A stretch of 8,624 nt of DNA from an uncultured Clostridia bacterium (GCA_946630405.1 CAMOYW010000023.1:1-8624); one strand, 5' to 3'; shown: positions 1-7,307, numbered from the stretch's first letter. Numbers and translations are program-made. The notes: generated by a model from the sequence alone, not told the origin.

Positions 1-447
1 TGAAGTAATGAAGTTTTTGTCCACGACCACGTTTTCGTCCGTAATTATTGCGCCCTTAAGTTCTTTTTCAAGACCGGGGTAGGACGTTGCTTTTACCGAG
101 TTAAGCATATCGTTTTTTCCCAGTACGGTGGGACCTGCGCATATCGCACACACATATTTGCCGTTTTGTGCCATGTCTTTGCATATTTCCACGGCTTTTT
201 CACAGGCGGCAATGTTGTTTTTGCCTACCATACCTCCGGGGATAACTACCATATCGGTGTTTGACAGGTTTACATCAGCTAACAGGCAGTCCGCCTTAAA
301 CGCTATGCCGTGGGAACCGTTTACCGCAAGGCTTGACCCTATCGCGGCACCGACTGCCTCCACACCGCCTCTTCTGAGTACATCTATGACCGTTAATGCT
401 TCGACCTCTTCACAGCCGTCTGCAAGAAATATGACCGCTTTACTCAC
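1..447 (-). CDS. DJ-1/PfpI family protein (3' end beyond window)
   Basis: A cytoplasmic DJ-1/ThiJ/YajL-like protein. The family is linked to protection from oxidative and reactive-carbonyl stress, and its exact activity (chaperone, glyoxalase, deglycase) is disputed. The first 149 residues are visible and the usual length is about 180-190, so roughly 35 are missing. Visible motifs are FLADGCEEVEA (residues 7-17), whose E16 aligns with DJ-1 Glu18; PGG (70-72); and the nucleophile elbow AICAGPT (101-107), whose C103 matches DJ-1 Cys106. The last visible residues, DKNFITS, match the start of the family's conserved ITSRGPGT segment. The start is GTG at 445-447, chosen because AGGAGG lies 7 nt upstream and no closer ATG fits. 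The gene is transcribed divergently from the seven-gene cluster at 531. The family call is firm; the substrate is unknown. Confidence 0.93.
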   Translation of the reverse strand, partial: MSKAVIFLADGCEEVEALTVIDVLRRGGVEAVGAAIGSSLAVNGSHGIAFKADCLLADVNLSNTDMVVIPGGMVGKNNIAACEKAVEICKDMAQNGKYVCAICAGPTVLGKNDMLNSVKATSYPGLEKELKGAIITDENVVVDKNFITS

Positions 448-454
448 AAATTTA

Positions 455-460
455 CCTCCT
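455..460 (-). promoter_or_regulatory. Ribosome binding site deciding the GTG start of the DJ-1 gene
   Basis: A perfect AGGAGG on the minus strand, 7 nt before GTG at 447-445. It supports the non-ATG start. Confidence 0.85.
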
Positions 461-464
461 CTGC

Positions 465-493
465 TTGAAAACCTGAAATTTATCTGTTATAGT
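465..493 (+). promoter_or_regulatory. Promoter for the seven-gene cluster (sigma-A type, extended -10)
   Basis: TTGAAA (465-470), a 17-bp spacer and TATAGT (488-493) preceded by the extended -10 dinucleotide TG (485-486). Transcription would start near 500, leaving a leader of about 30 nt with the ribosome binding site at 518-526. A second TATAAT-like hexamer at 493-498 has a 22-bp spacing to the same -35 and is a weaker choice. This is the only obvious promoter before the genes from 531 to 7214. Confidence 0.68.
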
Positions 494-519
494 ATAATTC
501 ATAATTGAGCATAATTCAA
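491..519 (-). promoter_or_regulatory. Promoter for the DJ-1 family gene (sigma-A type)
   Basis: On the minus strand TTGAAT (519-514) and TATACT (496-491) are separated by exactly 17 bp. Transcription would start near 484, giving a leader of about 37 nt that contains the AGGAGG site. Its -10 box shares bases 491-493 with the -10 box of the plus-strand promoter, so both cannot be occupied by polymerase at once. Confidence 0.7.
494..516. repeat. Three copies of ATAATT across the divergent promoters
   Basis: ATAATT occurs at 494-499, 501-506 and 511-516; the last two copies are each preceded by C. The copies cover the -10 and -35 boxes of the DJ-1 promoter and the start region of the plus-strand promoter. 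They could be a regulator binding site, but AT-rich promoter DNA yields such repeats by chance. Confidence 0.4.
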
Positions 520-526
520 GAGGTGA
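518..526 (+). promoter_or_regulatory. Ribosome binding site deciding the TTG start of the CYTH gene
   Basis: AAGAGGTGA, with its GAGG core (520-523) 7 nt before TTG at 531. It supports the TTG start, because the next in-frame ATG falls deep inside the conserved domain. Confidence 0.75.
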
Positions 527-530
527 TTTT

Positions 531-1019
531 TTGAAAAAGGAAATTTATGAGATAGAACGTAAATTTTTGGTAAAGAGTATTCCGCAGGATATTGAGAAAT
601 ACGAGTGTTTTGACATCGAGCAGGGTTATATTTCCACAGATCCGACGATTCGCATCAGAAGAAGAAACAACGAGTATATATTGACAGTAAAGGGAAGCGG
701 TACAGTAAAGAAACTTGAATATGAAATAGATATAGATAAAAGACAGTATGAAAAGCTGAGATCAAAAACGGAAGGAATATTTATACGAAAAAAAAGATAT
801 ATAATCCCTCTTCAAAAGGGGCTTAAGGCGGAACTTGACATATATTTCGGAGACCTTGAAGGGTTTATGAATGTTGAAGTTGAATTTGAAGATATGCCAA
901 ATGCCGTAATGTTTGAAGCACCCGATTGGTTCGGAAAAGAGGTCACGCAAGACAGGCGGTATTCAAACGGTTCGCTTTCTTTATATGGTGTGCCAGATGA
1001 GGTGAAAGATGAAAAATAA
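531..1019 (+). CDS. CYTH-domain protein (triphosphate tunnel metalloenzyme)
   Basis: A 162-residue single-domain CYTH protein. The family folds as a beta tunnel that binds triphosphate compounds with divalent metal; bacterial members are mostly inorganic tripolyphosphatases or thiamine triphosphatases, and a few are class IV adenylate cyclases. The signature ExExK is EIERK at residues 7-11. Further tunnel-lining charged strands are RIRRR (41-45), TVKG (52-55), EYEID (63-67), RKKRY (86-90), ELDIYFG (101-107) and EVEFE (116-120), followed by the typical C-terminal DRRYSN (141-146). It starts with TTG, backed by a good ribosome binding site. It is the first gene of the cluster, and its last 11 bp overlap the next gene. 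All key charged strands look intact. By size and motifs tripolyphosphatase activity is the best guess; the substrate cannot be read from sequence. Confidence 0.92.
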   Translation: MKKEIYEIERKFLVKSIPQDIEKYECFDIEQGYISTDPTIRIRRRNNEYILTVKGSGTVKKLEYEIDIDKRQYEKLRSKTEGIFIRKKRYIIPLQKGLKAELDIYFGDLEGFMNVEVEFEDMPNAVMFEAPDWFGKEVTQDRRYSNGSLSLYGVPDEVKDEK

Positions 1020-1719
1020 AAGTGAATTTTTGGAATGTGAAAAGAAATACGTCTTTTATGTGCTTATGCTCATTGCGGGCTATTACGGGGTGTATACCTT
1101 TACTCTTAAAGGGGGAGTGTTCTGTAATGCGCAAACTGCCAATTTTGTGTGTTTTGCCATGTCCGTAGGCACGGGAGATATTAAAAAAGTTCTTTACTAT
1201 CTCATACCCATTTCGGCTTATTTATGTGGAGCGATATTTTCGGAAATATTGCCGAATCCTGTCAAAAGAAGCATTTCCCTTCGTTGGGAGACCGTACTTA
1301 TGCTTATAGAGATAGCAGCGGTATTGTTTATAGGCTTTCTTCCCGACAGCGCACCCGTACAGATATCGCAGATAACGGTGAATTTTATTTGTTCCATGCA
1401 GTATAATACTTTCAGACAGGCGCAGGGTACGCCCGTAGCTACCACATTTTGCACCAATCATATAAGGCAGGTGGGAGTTCAGCTTGTAAAGATCATAAAG
1501 CACGGAAGAGCGGAAAACAAGGAGAGATTTTTGGTCCATTTTTCCATGCTTATAAGCTTTATTTCGGGTGGGATAATATGTGCCGTTCTTTGTCCGCTGC
1601 TTTCGGGTAAGACGATACTTGTAACGATAATACCGCTTTTAATACTGTTTTTTGACTTTTTGTACGCCGATAAGGTCAAGGAAAATGAGAGGATAGAAGA
1701 AAAACCGAGAGGACATTGA
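1009..1719 (+). CDS. DUF1275 (YoaK-like) membrane protein
   Basis: An integral membrane protein of 236 residues from the DUF1275/YoaK family, whose function is not established. I see about six hydrophobic segments, near residues 14-34, 60-80, 94-111, 117-133, 175-197 and 201-219, with a charged C-terminal tail (220-236). Family features are GGVFCNAQTANFV (35-47), which corresponds to the common 'GxFvNaqTGN' block but has TAN instead of TGN, and a second conserved block at 135-154 (FRQAQGTP..TTFCTNHIRQ). The ATG at 1009 lies inside the end of the CYTH gene and has GAGGTGA (999-1005) just upstream, so the two are probably translated from one message. Family call is good; role and transported substrate, if any, are unknown. 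Confidence 0.85.
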   Translation: MKNKSEFLECEKKYVFYVLMLIAGYYGVYTFTLKGGVFCNAQTANFVCFAMSVGTGDIKKVLYYLIPISAYLCGAIFSEILPNPVKRSISLRWETVLMLIEIAAVLFIGFLPDSAPVQISQITVNFICSMQYNTFRQAQGTPVATTFCTNHIRQVGVQLVKIIKHGRAENKERFLVHFSMLISFISGGIICAVLCPLLSGKTILVTIIPLLILFFDFLYADKVKENERIEEKPRGH

Positions 1720-1724
1720 AGCGT

Positions 1725-2801
1725 ATGGAGAAAAAGAAATATGCAATGTGGCTTGCTTCCTTTATGAATGCGAAGCTAACGGAACAGCTTCTTGCTGAAT
1801 TCGGAGACTGTGAAGAAGTTTACGGGGCGAGCGAAAGGGAACTTAGGTCACTTGGCGCAAGTGAAAGACTTATTGAAAAATTTACAGAACGAAAAAGGAG
1901 TTTTGACCCCGATAAGGAAACGGAGAAAGTTCAAAAAATCGACGGAGGCTACATTACCAGATGGGATGAAGACTTTCCCGAGGGGCTTAGAGGGATAACG
2001 GATGAGCCTTTGGGGTTTTACTATATCGGAGATATTGGCGTACTTAAAAAAAGATGCGTAAGTATTGTCGGCACAAGAAGGCTGAGTGACTACGGAGCCG
2101 TATGTACCGAAAAAATATCGGGAGAACTTGCAAAAAGAGATGTGTGTATAGTTTCGGGTATGGCGATAGGCACCGACGGGGCGGCTCACAGAGCGGCACT
2201 TGATAATAAAGGGAAAACCGTCGGCGTGCTCGGTACGGGTATAGATGTAAACTACCCTCAAAGGCACGAATCGCTCAGAAGAAGGGTATTGTCGGACGGG
2301 TGCCTTATAAGCGAATATCCGATGGGGACCGCCGCATTTCCTGCAAACTTTCCGTACAGAAACAGGATAATAAGTGCGCTTTCCGAGGTCACGATCGTGA
2401 TAGAGGCGGCAAAAAGAAGCGGCTCTATGCTTACCGCAGGTCACGCTCTTGCACAGGGTAGAACGGTAATGGCGGTTCCCGGGAATATCACAAGCTCACT
2501 TTCTGAGGGCACGAATGCTCTTATCAGGGACGGAGCACCGCCCGTGACGCGTGTTGAGGACGTGCTTGAAGAGCTCGGAATATTTGAGGAAGAGAAAAAA
2601 TCCGGGCAAAAAAATAAAATAATACTTGAAACTGACGAAAAAAAGGTATATGATTGTATTCGTTGTGGCAGGATCGGCTTTGACGAACTTGTCGAAAAAA
2701 CTAATATGAATGTGCAACAGCTGCAGTTTATTCTGACAATGCTTGAACTTAAGGGGGCTATAAGCAAAGGGTCGGGACAGAGCTATATATGCACGCTGTA
2801 G
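1725..2801 (+). CDS. dprA: DNA-processing protein DprA (Smf)
   Basis: DprA binds incoming single-stranded DNA in the cytoplasm during natural transformation and loads RecA on it. From the ATG the protein has 358 residues. An N-terminal helical HhH/SAM-like region (about 1-60) leads into the Rossmann-fold core: VGTRRLSDYG (115-124, with conserved Arg), SGMAIGTDG (144-152), GTGIDVNYP (170-178), SEYPMG (196-201), FPYRNRIIS (209-217), GSMLTAGHALAQGR (233-246) and AVPGN (250-254). A winged-helix DprA C-terminal domain covers about 301-357. The start is uncertain: a TTG at 1716 would add three residues and overlap the previous stop as TTGA, but GAGAGG (1707-1712) is only 3 nt from it, against 12 nt from the ATG. 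The stop TAG (2799-2801) is part of the topA ribosome binding site. The dprA-topA order is common in Firmicutes. No disruption is seen. Confidence 0.95.
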   Translation: MEKKKYAMWLASFMNAKLTEQLLAEFGDCEEVYGASERELRSLGASERLIEKFTERKRSFDPDKETEKVQKIDGGYITRWDEDFPEGLRGITDEPLGFYYIGDIGVLKKRCVSIVGTRRLSDYGAVCTEKISGELAKRDVCIVSGMAIGTDGAAHRAALDNKGKTVGVLGTGIDVNYPQRHESLRRRVLSDGCLISEYPMGTAAFPANFPYRNRIISALSEVTIVIEAAKRSGSMLTAGHALAQGRTVMAVPGNITSSLSEGTNALIRDGAPPVTRVEDVLEELGIFEEEKKSGQKNKIILETDEKKVYDCIRCGRIGFDELVEKTNMNVQQLQFILTMLELKGAISKGSGQSYICTL

Positions 2802-2810
2802 GAGGATAAA

Positions 2811-4913
2811 ATGGCAACAGCAAAGAAGTATCTTGTGATAGTGGAGTCGCCCGCAAAGGCAAAAACACTCAAGAAATTTCTCGGTTCAAACTATAAAATA
2901 GAGGCAAGTATAGGGCATGTTAGGGATCTTCCCAAAAGTGAGCTCGGAATAGATGTGGATAACGACTTTGAGCCCAAATACATTACCATAAGAGGAAAGG
3001 GCGAGCTTCTTGCAAAACTTCGCAAAGAAGTCAAAACAGCAGATAAAGTTTATCTTGCGACTGACCCCGACCGTGAGGGTGAGGCGATAAGCTGGCATCT
3101 TATATATGCGCTCAGACTCGATCCCGCAAAAACATATCGTATCACATTTAATGAAATAACCAAAAATGCGGTCAAGCGTTCCATAAAGGAAGCAAGAAGC
3201 ATAAATATGGAGCTTGTGGATGCTCAGCAGGCAAGAAGAGCACTTGACAGGATCGTTGGCTATAAAATCTCTCCCCTTCTTTGGAGAAAGGTGAAAAAGG
3301 GTCTTAGTGCGGGAAGAGTGCAATCTGTTGCCTTAAGACTTATATGTGACAGAGAAGAAGAGATAGAGAACTTCATTCCCGAAGAGTATCATACCATAGA
3401 GGCACAACTGAAAAATACTCATAACAGGACCGTAAAAGCAGAATTCTACGGCGAGAAAGGAAAAAAGCTTAAAATAGAAAAAGCCGAAGAGGCAAAGAAG
3501 ATAACGACTTACTGTAAAAAGCATGATTTTGAAGTAAAGTCCGTAAAAACGGGTACGAGAAAGAAAAATGCGCCTGCACCCTTTACCACAAGTACGCTTC
3601 AGCAGGAAAGTGCAAAACTTTTCGGATACAGCGCACAGCGTACCATGCAGATAGCTCAGCAGCTTTACGAGGGCGTGGATATAAAAGGAGAGGGTACGGT
3701 AGGTCTTGTGTCCTACATTAGAACGGACTCCGTGAGAATATCGGACGAGGCATACGAACAGGCAAAGGGATATATCGTTTCCGAGTACGGTGAAGAATAT
3801 CTTGCAGAGCGTAAGCAGTATAAAACCGATGAAAGAGCACAGGATGCTCACGAAGCTATACGTCCGACGGAAGCAGGCAGATCGCCCGAGAGTATAATGG
3901 GATCTCTTTCAAAGGAGCAGTATAGACTTTATAAGCTTATTTGGGAAAGATTTATGGCAAGTCAGATGCCTGCCGCACATTATTCTACCGTCAGTGCCGA
4001 TATACAAAGCGGTAAATATACTTTCAGAGCGTCCGGCTCAAAGCTTGATTTTGACGGCTATTTGCTCGTTTACAAAAAAAATGAGGAAAAGACGAAGGAT
4101 GACAACATTCCCGCTCTTGAAGAGGGTGAGGTGCTTAAACTTTCGGAGATCGTTTCTCAGCAGCATTTTACACAGCCGCCCGCTCGTTTCGGCGAGGCAA
4201 GCCTTATCAAGACACTTGAGGAGCTTGGAGTCGGCAGACCTTCCACTTATGCCCCCACACTTTCCGTTATTCAGACAAGAAGGTATGTGAGCAAAGAGAG
4301 TAAGGTATTCTATCCCACGGAACTTGGCGAAATAGTAAACGATATTATTAAAAATAATTTTAACCCAATTATAAATACGGAATTTACCGCAAAGCTTGAA
4401 AAGACATTAGACTTTGTCGAAGAGGGTAAAATGGAATGGAAGCAGGTACTCAGAGACTTCTATCCCAAGCTTAAAGACCTTCTTGACGAGGCGGAAAAGA
4501 AAGTGGAGAATGTCGAAATAGCAGACGAAGTGACCGATGTTATATGCGAAGAGTGCGGCAGAAATATGGTCATTAAATACGGCAGATACGGAAGGTTCCT
4601 TGCCTGTCCCGGTTTCCCCGAGTGCAGGAATACAAAGCCCTTGTATGAGGAGGCAGGTGTGACCTGTCCCGAATGTGGAGGTAAAATATTCATTAAGAAG
4701 ACCCAAAAGGGCAGAAGATATTTTGGCTGTGAGAACAATCCCGAATGTAAGGTCGTTACATGGAATAAACCTACCGGCGAAAAATGCCCGAAGTGCGGAG
4801 ACGTTCTTGTTGAAAAGGGTACCAAGGTAAAAAGAGCCGTATGTAATAATCCCGAATGTGGTTATGTAAAGGGTATAGATGATGTGCCCGACACCGAAAG
4901 CACACCGGCATGA
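2811..4913 (+). CDS. topA: DNA topoisomerase I (type IA)
   Basis: This enzyme relaxes negative supercoils by transient single-strand cleavage through a 5'-phosphotyrosine. The protein has 700 residues, normal for Firmicutes TopA. The N-terminal TOPRIM domain (about 6-120) shows VESPAKAKTLKKFLG with catalytic E12 and the metal-binding DPDREGE (85-91; D85, D87, E89). The type IA core carries SAGRVQS (166-172) and the active-site segment SYIRTDS (301-307), where Y302 is the nucleophile; HEAIRPT (347-353) and GVGRPSTYA (473-481) are further conserved blocks. Three C-terminal zinc ribbons are intact, each with four cysteines: 579/582/599/605, 619/622/640/646 and 659/662/678/683. The start ATG has AGGAGG (2800-2805) 5 nt upstream. 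Its stop overlaps the glycosylase start as ATGA. Confidence 0.98.
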   Translation: MATAKKYLVIVESPAKAKTLKKFLGSNYKIEASIGHVRDLPKSELGIDVDNDFEPKYITIRGKGELLAKLRKEVKTADKVYLATDPDREGEAISWHLIYALRLDPAKTYRITFNEITKNAVKRSIKEARSINMELVDAQQARRALDRIVGYKISPLLWRKVKKGLSAGRVQSVALRLICDREEEIENFIPEEYHTIEAQLKNTHNRTVKAEFYGEKGKKLKIEKAEEAKKITTYCKKHDFEVKSVKTGTRKKNAPAPFTTSTLQQESAKLFGYSAQRTMQIAQQLYEGVDIKGEGTVGLVSYIRTDSVRISDEAYEQAKGYIVSEYGEEYLAERKQYKTDERAQDAHEAIRPTEAGRSPESIMGSLSKEQYRLYKLIWERFMASQMPAAHYSTVSADIQSGKYTFRASGSKLDFDGYLLVYKKNEEKTKDDNIPALEEGEVLKLSEIVSQQHFTQPPARFGEASLIKTLEELGVGRPSTYAPTLSVIQTRRYVSKESKVFYPTELGEIVNDIIKNNFNPIINTEFTAKLEKTLDFVEEGKMEWKQVLRDFYPKLKDLLDEAEKKVENVEIADEVTDVICEECGRNMVIKYGRYGRFLACPGFPECRNTKPLYEEAGVTCPECGGKIFIKKTQKGRRYFGCENNPECKVVTWNKPTGEKCPKCGDVLVEKGTKVKRAVCNNPECGYVKGIDDVPDTESTPA

Positions 4914-5719
4914 GTGAGTTTAAGGTAAAGGTAAAAGATTTTGACATAAAGCAGAGCTTTGAGTGCGGTCAGCTTTTTCGATTTTCGGAAAACACTGTGT
5001 TTTCGGAAGATAAAACAGCAACTCTTTCTCAAAAAGACGATATACTGACTGTTTCGGGTATAAATGTCGGTGATGAAGAGTACTGGATAAACTATTTGGA
5101 TATTGAAAGAGATTATTCAAAGATAAAAGAGTGTATATCCGAAGGCGATGAAATAATGCAAAAGGCTGTTCGCTACGGGGGAGGTATAAGGATCTTTAAT
5201 CAATCTCCCTTTGAGACACTTATCTGCTTTATAATTTCGCAAAACAACAACATACCGAGGATAAAGGGGATAACGGAAAGGCTTTGCACAGCCTATGGTG
5301 AGGATATGGGCAAATACAGAGCTTTTCCGAAACTTGAAGCTCTTTCAAATGTGAAATGTGAGGATCTTCGCAGCCTTGGTATGGGCTTTCGTGATAAATA
5401 TATATGCGACTGCGTTAAAAAACTGACACAAAATGAGCTAAACCTTAATGAGGAAATGCCCACTGATCTGCTTCGTGAGGAACTTATGAAGATAAAGGGC
5501 GTGGGTAATAAGGTCGCCGACTGTGTTATGCTTTTTTCCATGGGGAAAAGAGAGGTATTCCCGATAGATGTATGGGTCAAAAGGATAATGGGAAGACTGT
5601 ATTTTGGGAGTGAAGATGTTTCCAAAAAGGAAATTGAAGATCTTGCTCGCGAAAAATGGGGAAAGTATGCGGGATACGCACAACAGTATTTGTTTTACTA
5701 TGCGAGGGAAAATATGTAG
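4910..5719 (+). CDS. 8-oxoguanine DNA glycosylase/AP lyase, OGG1-like
   Basis: A base-excision repair enzyme that removes oxidised guanine and nicks the abasic site. The 269-residue protein has the OGG N-terminal domain (about 5-95, with SFECGQLFRF at 16-25) and the HhH-GPD fold: SPFETLICFIISQNNNIPRI (99-118), then the helix-hairpin-helix IKGVGNKVADCV (195-206), then PIDVW (218-222). K201 aligns with the Schiff-base lysine Lys249 of human OGG1 and D220 with Asp268; the 19-residue distance is identical. The bacterial enzyme is longer than AlkA-type minimal forms and resembles the clostridial OGG class. ATG 4910 overlaps the topA stop by 4 bp and has no clear ribosome binding site, so translation is probably coupled to topA. 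The exact base preference is inferred from family. Confidence 0.93.
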   Translation: MSEFKVKVKDFDIKQSFECGQLFRFSENTVFSEDKTATLSQKDDILTVSGINVGDEEYWINYLDIERDYSKIKECISEGDEIMQKAVRYGGGIRIFNQSPFETLICFIISQNNNIPRIKGITERLCTAYGEDMGKYRAFPKLEALSNVKCEDLRSLGMGFRDKYICDCVKKLTQNELNLNEEMPTDLLREELMKIKGVGNKVADCVMLFSMGKREVFPIDVWVKRIMGRLYFGSEDVSKKEIEDLAREKWGKYAGYAQQYLFYYARENM

Positions 5720-5722
5720 GGG
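5718..5722 (+). promoter_or_regulatory. Ribosome binding site deciding the YihY start
   Basis: AGGGG, overlapping the TAG stop of the glycosylase gene and 8 nt before ATG 5731. It favours 5731 over an in-frame ATG at 5656, which would overlap the upstream gene by 64 bp. Confidence 0.65.
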
Positions 5723-5730
5723 TTGATGCC

Positions 5731-6591
5731 ATGAAGTATCTAAGGCGTATCAAGGTATTTTTTGTGGAATTTATAATAAGATTCATCGCAAACGATTTGT
5801 TTTTGGCTGCAAATTCGCTTTCTTTCAAGCTATTGCTTGCCATTTTCCCTGCCATTATCACCATGCTTACAGTGGTGGGCTACCTTCATTTGTCTTATGA
5901 TGAGATTATGATAGGTGCCCAAAAGGTGCTTCCGGGAAGTATGATGGGTATGATAGATTCCTTTATAAGGGATATATCGTCGAAGTCGAGCATAAATCTG
6001 TTCTCATCGGCACTTTTGATAGCGGTATGGTCGGCATCTTCGGGCTTTAGGGCTCTTGTGGTGGGTCTTCGCAGGGCATATAACTATAAGGTCAAAAATT
6101 ACTATTCCGACCCCTTCAAACTCAGAGGCATAAGCATAATGCTCGTGTTCGTGTTTTTGATAAGTATCGTGCTCTCTCTTTACGCCTTTATATTTAAATC
6201 GAGCATTAATAAATTTCTGGCAAGGTTTCCCTTTCCCGATGATATACGCTGGTTTATTGACGGCTCGGCTTCATCACTTATAGCGCTTTTTATAATGATA
6301 GCGTTTATCGTAATAGCAAATATTTCAGCTGTGGAAAGGCTCGTAAAGCTTAAAAATCTGATACCCGGGACTGTTTTCACCGTTTCCATGTGGTATGTGG
6401 TGTCTATGATATTGAAGTTTTATATAGACAATTACACGAGCTATTCGGTAATATACGGAAGTATCGGAACTTTGTTCGCCATGGGTCTGTGGATAAACTG
6501 CATTTCCCTTGTTATTCTTGCGGGCGGGCAGATAAATGCACTTTTTTGTGACGATGAATTTATGGACAGAATAAGGAATATAAAAAAATGA
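5731..6591 (+). CDS. YihY/BrkB-like inner membrane protein
   Basis: A polytopic membrane protein of 286 residues from the YihY/virulence factor BrkB family (Pfam 'Virul_fac_BrkB'). The old label 'ribonuclease BN' for this family is wrong for RNase activity, and its true function is unsettled. Predicted membrane segments lie near residues 32-52, 89-111, 132-156, 179-199, 210-231 and 242-266. Family hallmarks are the first-helix block NSLSFKLLLAIFP (28-40), RRAYN (114-118) and the C-terminal block from YGSIG (242-246) to GGQINA (265-270). The start chosen has an AGGGG site 8 nt upstream, 11 bp after the glycosylase stop. The end overlaps the hydrolase gene by 4 bp (ATGA). Nothing in the sequence ties it functionally to the DNA repair genes. 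Confidence 0.9.
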   Translation: MKYLRRIKVFFVEFIIRFIANDLFLAANSLSFKLLLAIFPAIITMLTVVGYLHLSYDEIMIGAQKVLPGSMMGMIDSFIRDISSKSSINLFSSALLIAVWSASSGFRALVVGLRRAYNYKVKNYYSDPFKLRGISIMLVFVFLISIVLSLYAFIFKSSINKFLARFPFPDDIRWFIDGSASSLIALFIMIAFIVIANISAVERLVKLKNLIPGTVFTVSMWYVVSMILKFYIDNYTSYSVIYGSIGTLFAMGLWINCISLVILAGGQINALFCDDEFMDRIRNIKK

Positions 6592-7214
6592 AACTCAGAT
6601 CCGTTGTATCTCCCGATATGGGCGAAAACTGCTTTATCGCTATATGTGAAGAAACAAAAAAGGCGGTAATAATCGACCCCGGTTCAAGGGCAAATGATAT
6701 TAAAAAAATAATAAATGATGATAGTTTGAGCGTTGAGTATATTTTAATGACACACTGCCATTACGACCATATAGGCGCTCTTAAAGAAGTGGCGGAATTT
6801 ACAAAGGCTCCCGTGGTGATAGCTCAGGGAGAAGAAGTCATCGCCGAAAGTGCGGTTTATAATCTTTCAGAGTATTTTGCAGGTGCAAAAACGGTTAAAT
6901 ACGACAAAGTCGCAAAAGACGGAGAGCATTTTAAAGCAGGGCAAATGGATATAGAGCTTATCTTAACTCCGGGGCATACTCCCGGCGGATGCTGTTATTA
7001 TTTTAAGAATGAAGGAGTGCTTTTCAGCGGAGATACACTGTTCTTTCTGAGTATAGGCAGAACGGATTTCCCTTTGGGAAGCACCGAAGAAATTGAAAAA
7101 AGTATAAGGCAAAAACTTTACCTTTTGCCAGACGATACAAAGGTATTTCCCGGGCACGGTCAGGCTACGACAATAGGCTTTGAAAAGAAAAACGGCGAAT
7201 TTACAAGTATATAA
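6588..7214 (+). CDS. Metallo-beta-lactamase-fold hydrolase (glyoxalase II-like)
   Basis: A 208-residue cytoplasmic hydrolase of the metallo-beta-lactamase superfamily, glyoxalase II (hydroxyacylglutathione hydrolase)-like group. The dinuclear metal ligands are all present: THCHYDH (55-61; H56, H58, D60, H61), H130 in PGHTPGG (129-134 region), D149 in SGDTLF and H190 in FPGHG. NCF (14-16) and DPG (30-32) are typical strands of the group. It lacks the C-terminal substrate-binding helical domain of classical glyoxalase II, as do most short bacterial members, so the thioester or other substrate is unknown. ATG 6588 overlaps the YihY stop by 4 bp; AAGGA (6573-6577) is 10 nt upstream. It is the last gene of the cluster. 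Confidence 0.92.
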   Translation: MKLRSVVSPDMGENCFIAICEETKKAVIIDPGSRANDIKKIINDDSLSVEYILMTHCHYDHIGALKEVAEFTKAPVVIAQGEEVIAESAVYNLSEYFAGAKTVKYDKVAKDGEHFKAGQMDIELILTPGHTPGGCCYYFKNEGVLFSGDTLFFLSIGRTDFPLGSTEEIEKSIRQKLYLLPDDTKVFPGHGQATTIGFEKKNGEFTSI

Positions 7215-7307
7215 AAAGCGTTAACCACCCGAATTTGGGTAAATGAAATCTCATCATGCAAATCAAATATCTGTCGTGAACGATAAAAAAATAGTCGTCT
7301 AATAAAT
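7215..7307. other. Convergent intergenic stretch without a gene
   Basis: AT-rich spacer between the hydrolase stop and the long hairpin. It holds a small inverted repeat (ACCCGAA/TTTGGGT, around 7227-7240) with no T tract and no credible reading frame. I see no promoter or RNA gene. Confidence 0.6.

Noticed and set aside
128..508. Open frame of 126 codons on the plus strand at the left edge
   Set aside because: It is antisense to the well-supported DJ-1 gene, has no ribosome binding site and resembles no family.
1848..2444. Long minus-strand open frame of 198 codons
   Set aside because: It is antisense to the dprA core, whose motifs are intact; the translation is Cys/Arg/Tyr-rich and unlike a real protein.
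3333..3851. Minus-strand open frame of 172 codons within topA
   Set aside because: Shadow of topA; hydrophobic and cysteine-rich by complement of the coding strand, with no start signal.
5656..5730. Upstream in-frame ATG extending the YihY protein by 25 residues
   Set aside because: It would overlap the glycosylase gene by 64 bp, whereas ATG 5731 has an AGGGG site at good distance and the family begins near there.
7227..7240. Small palindrome ACCCGAATTTGGGT as terminator of the hydrolase gene
   Set aside because: Short stem with almost no loop and no T tract afterwards; the hairpin at 7308 is far stronger.
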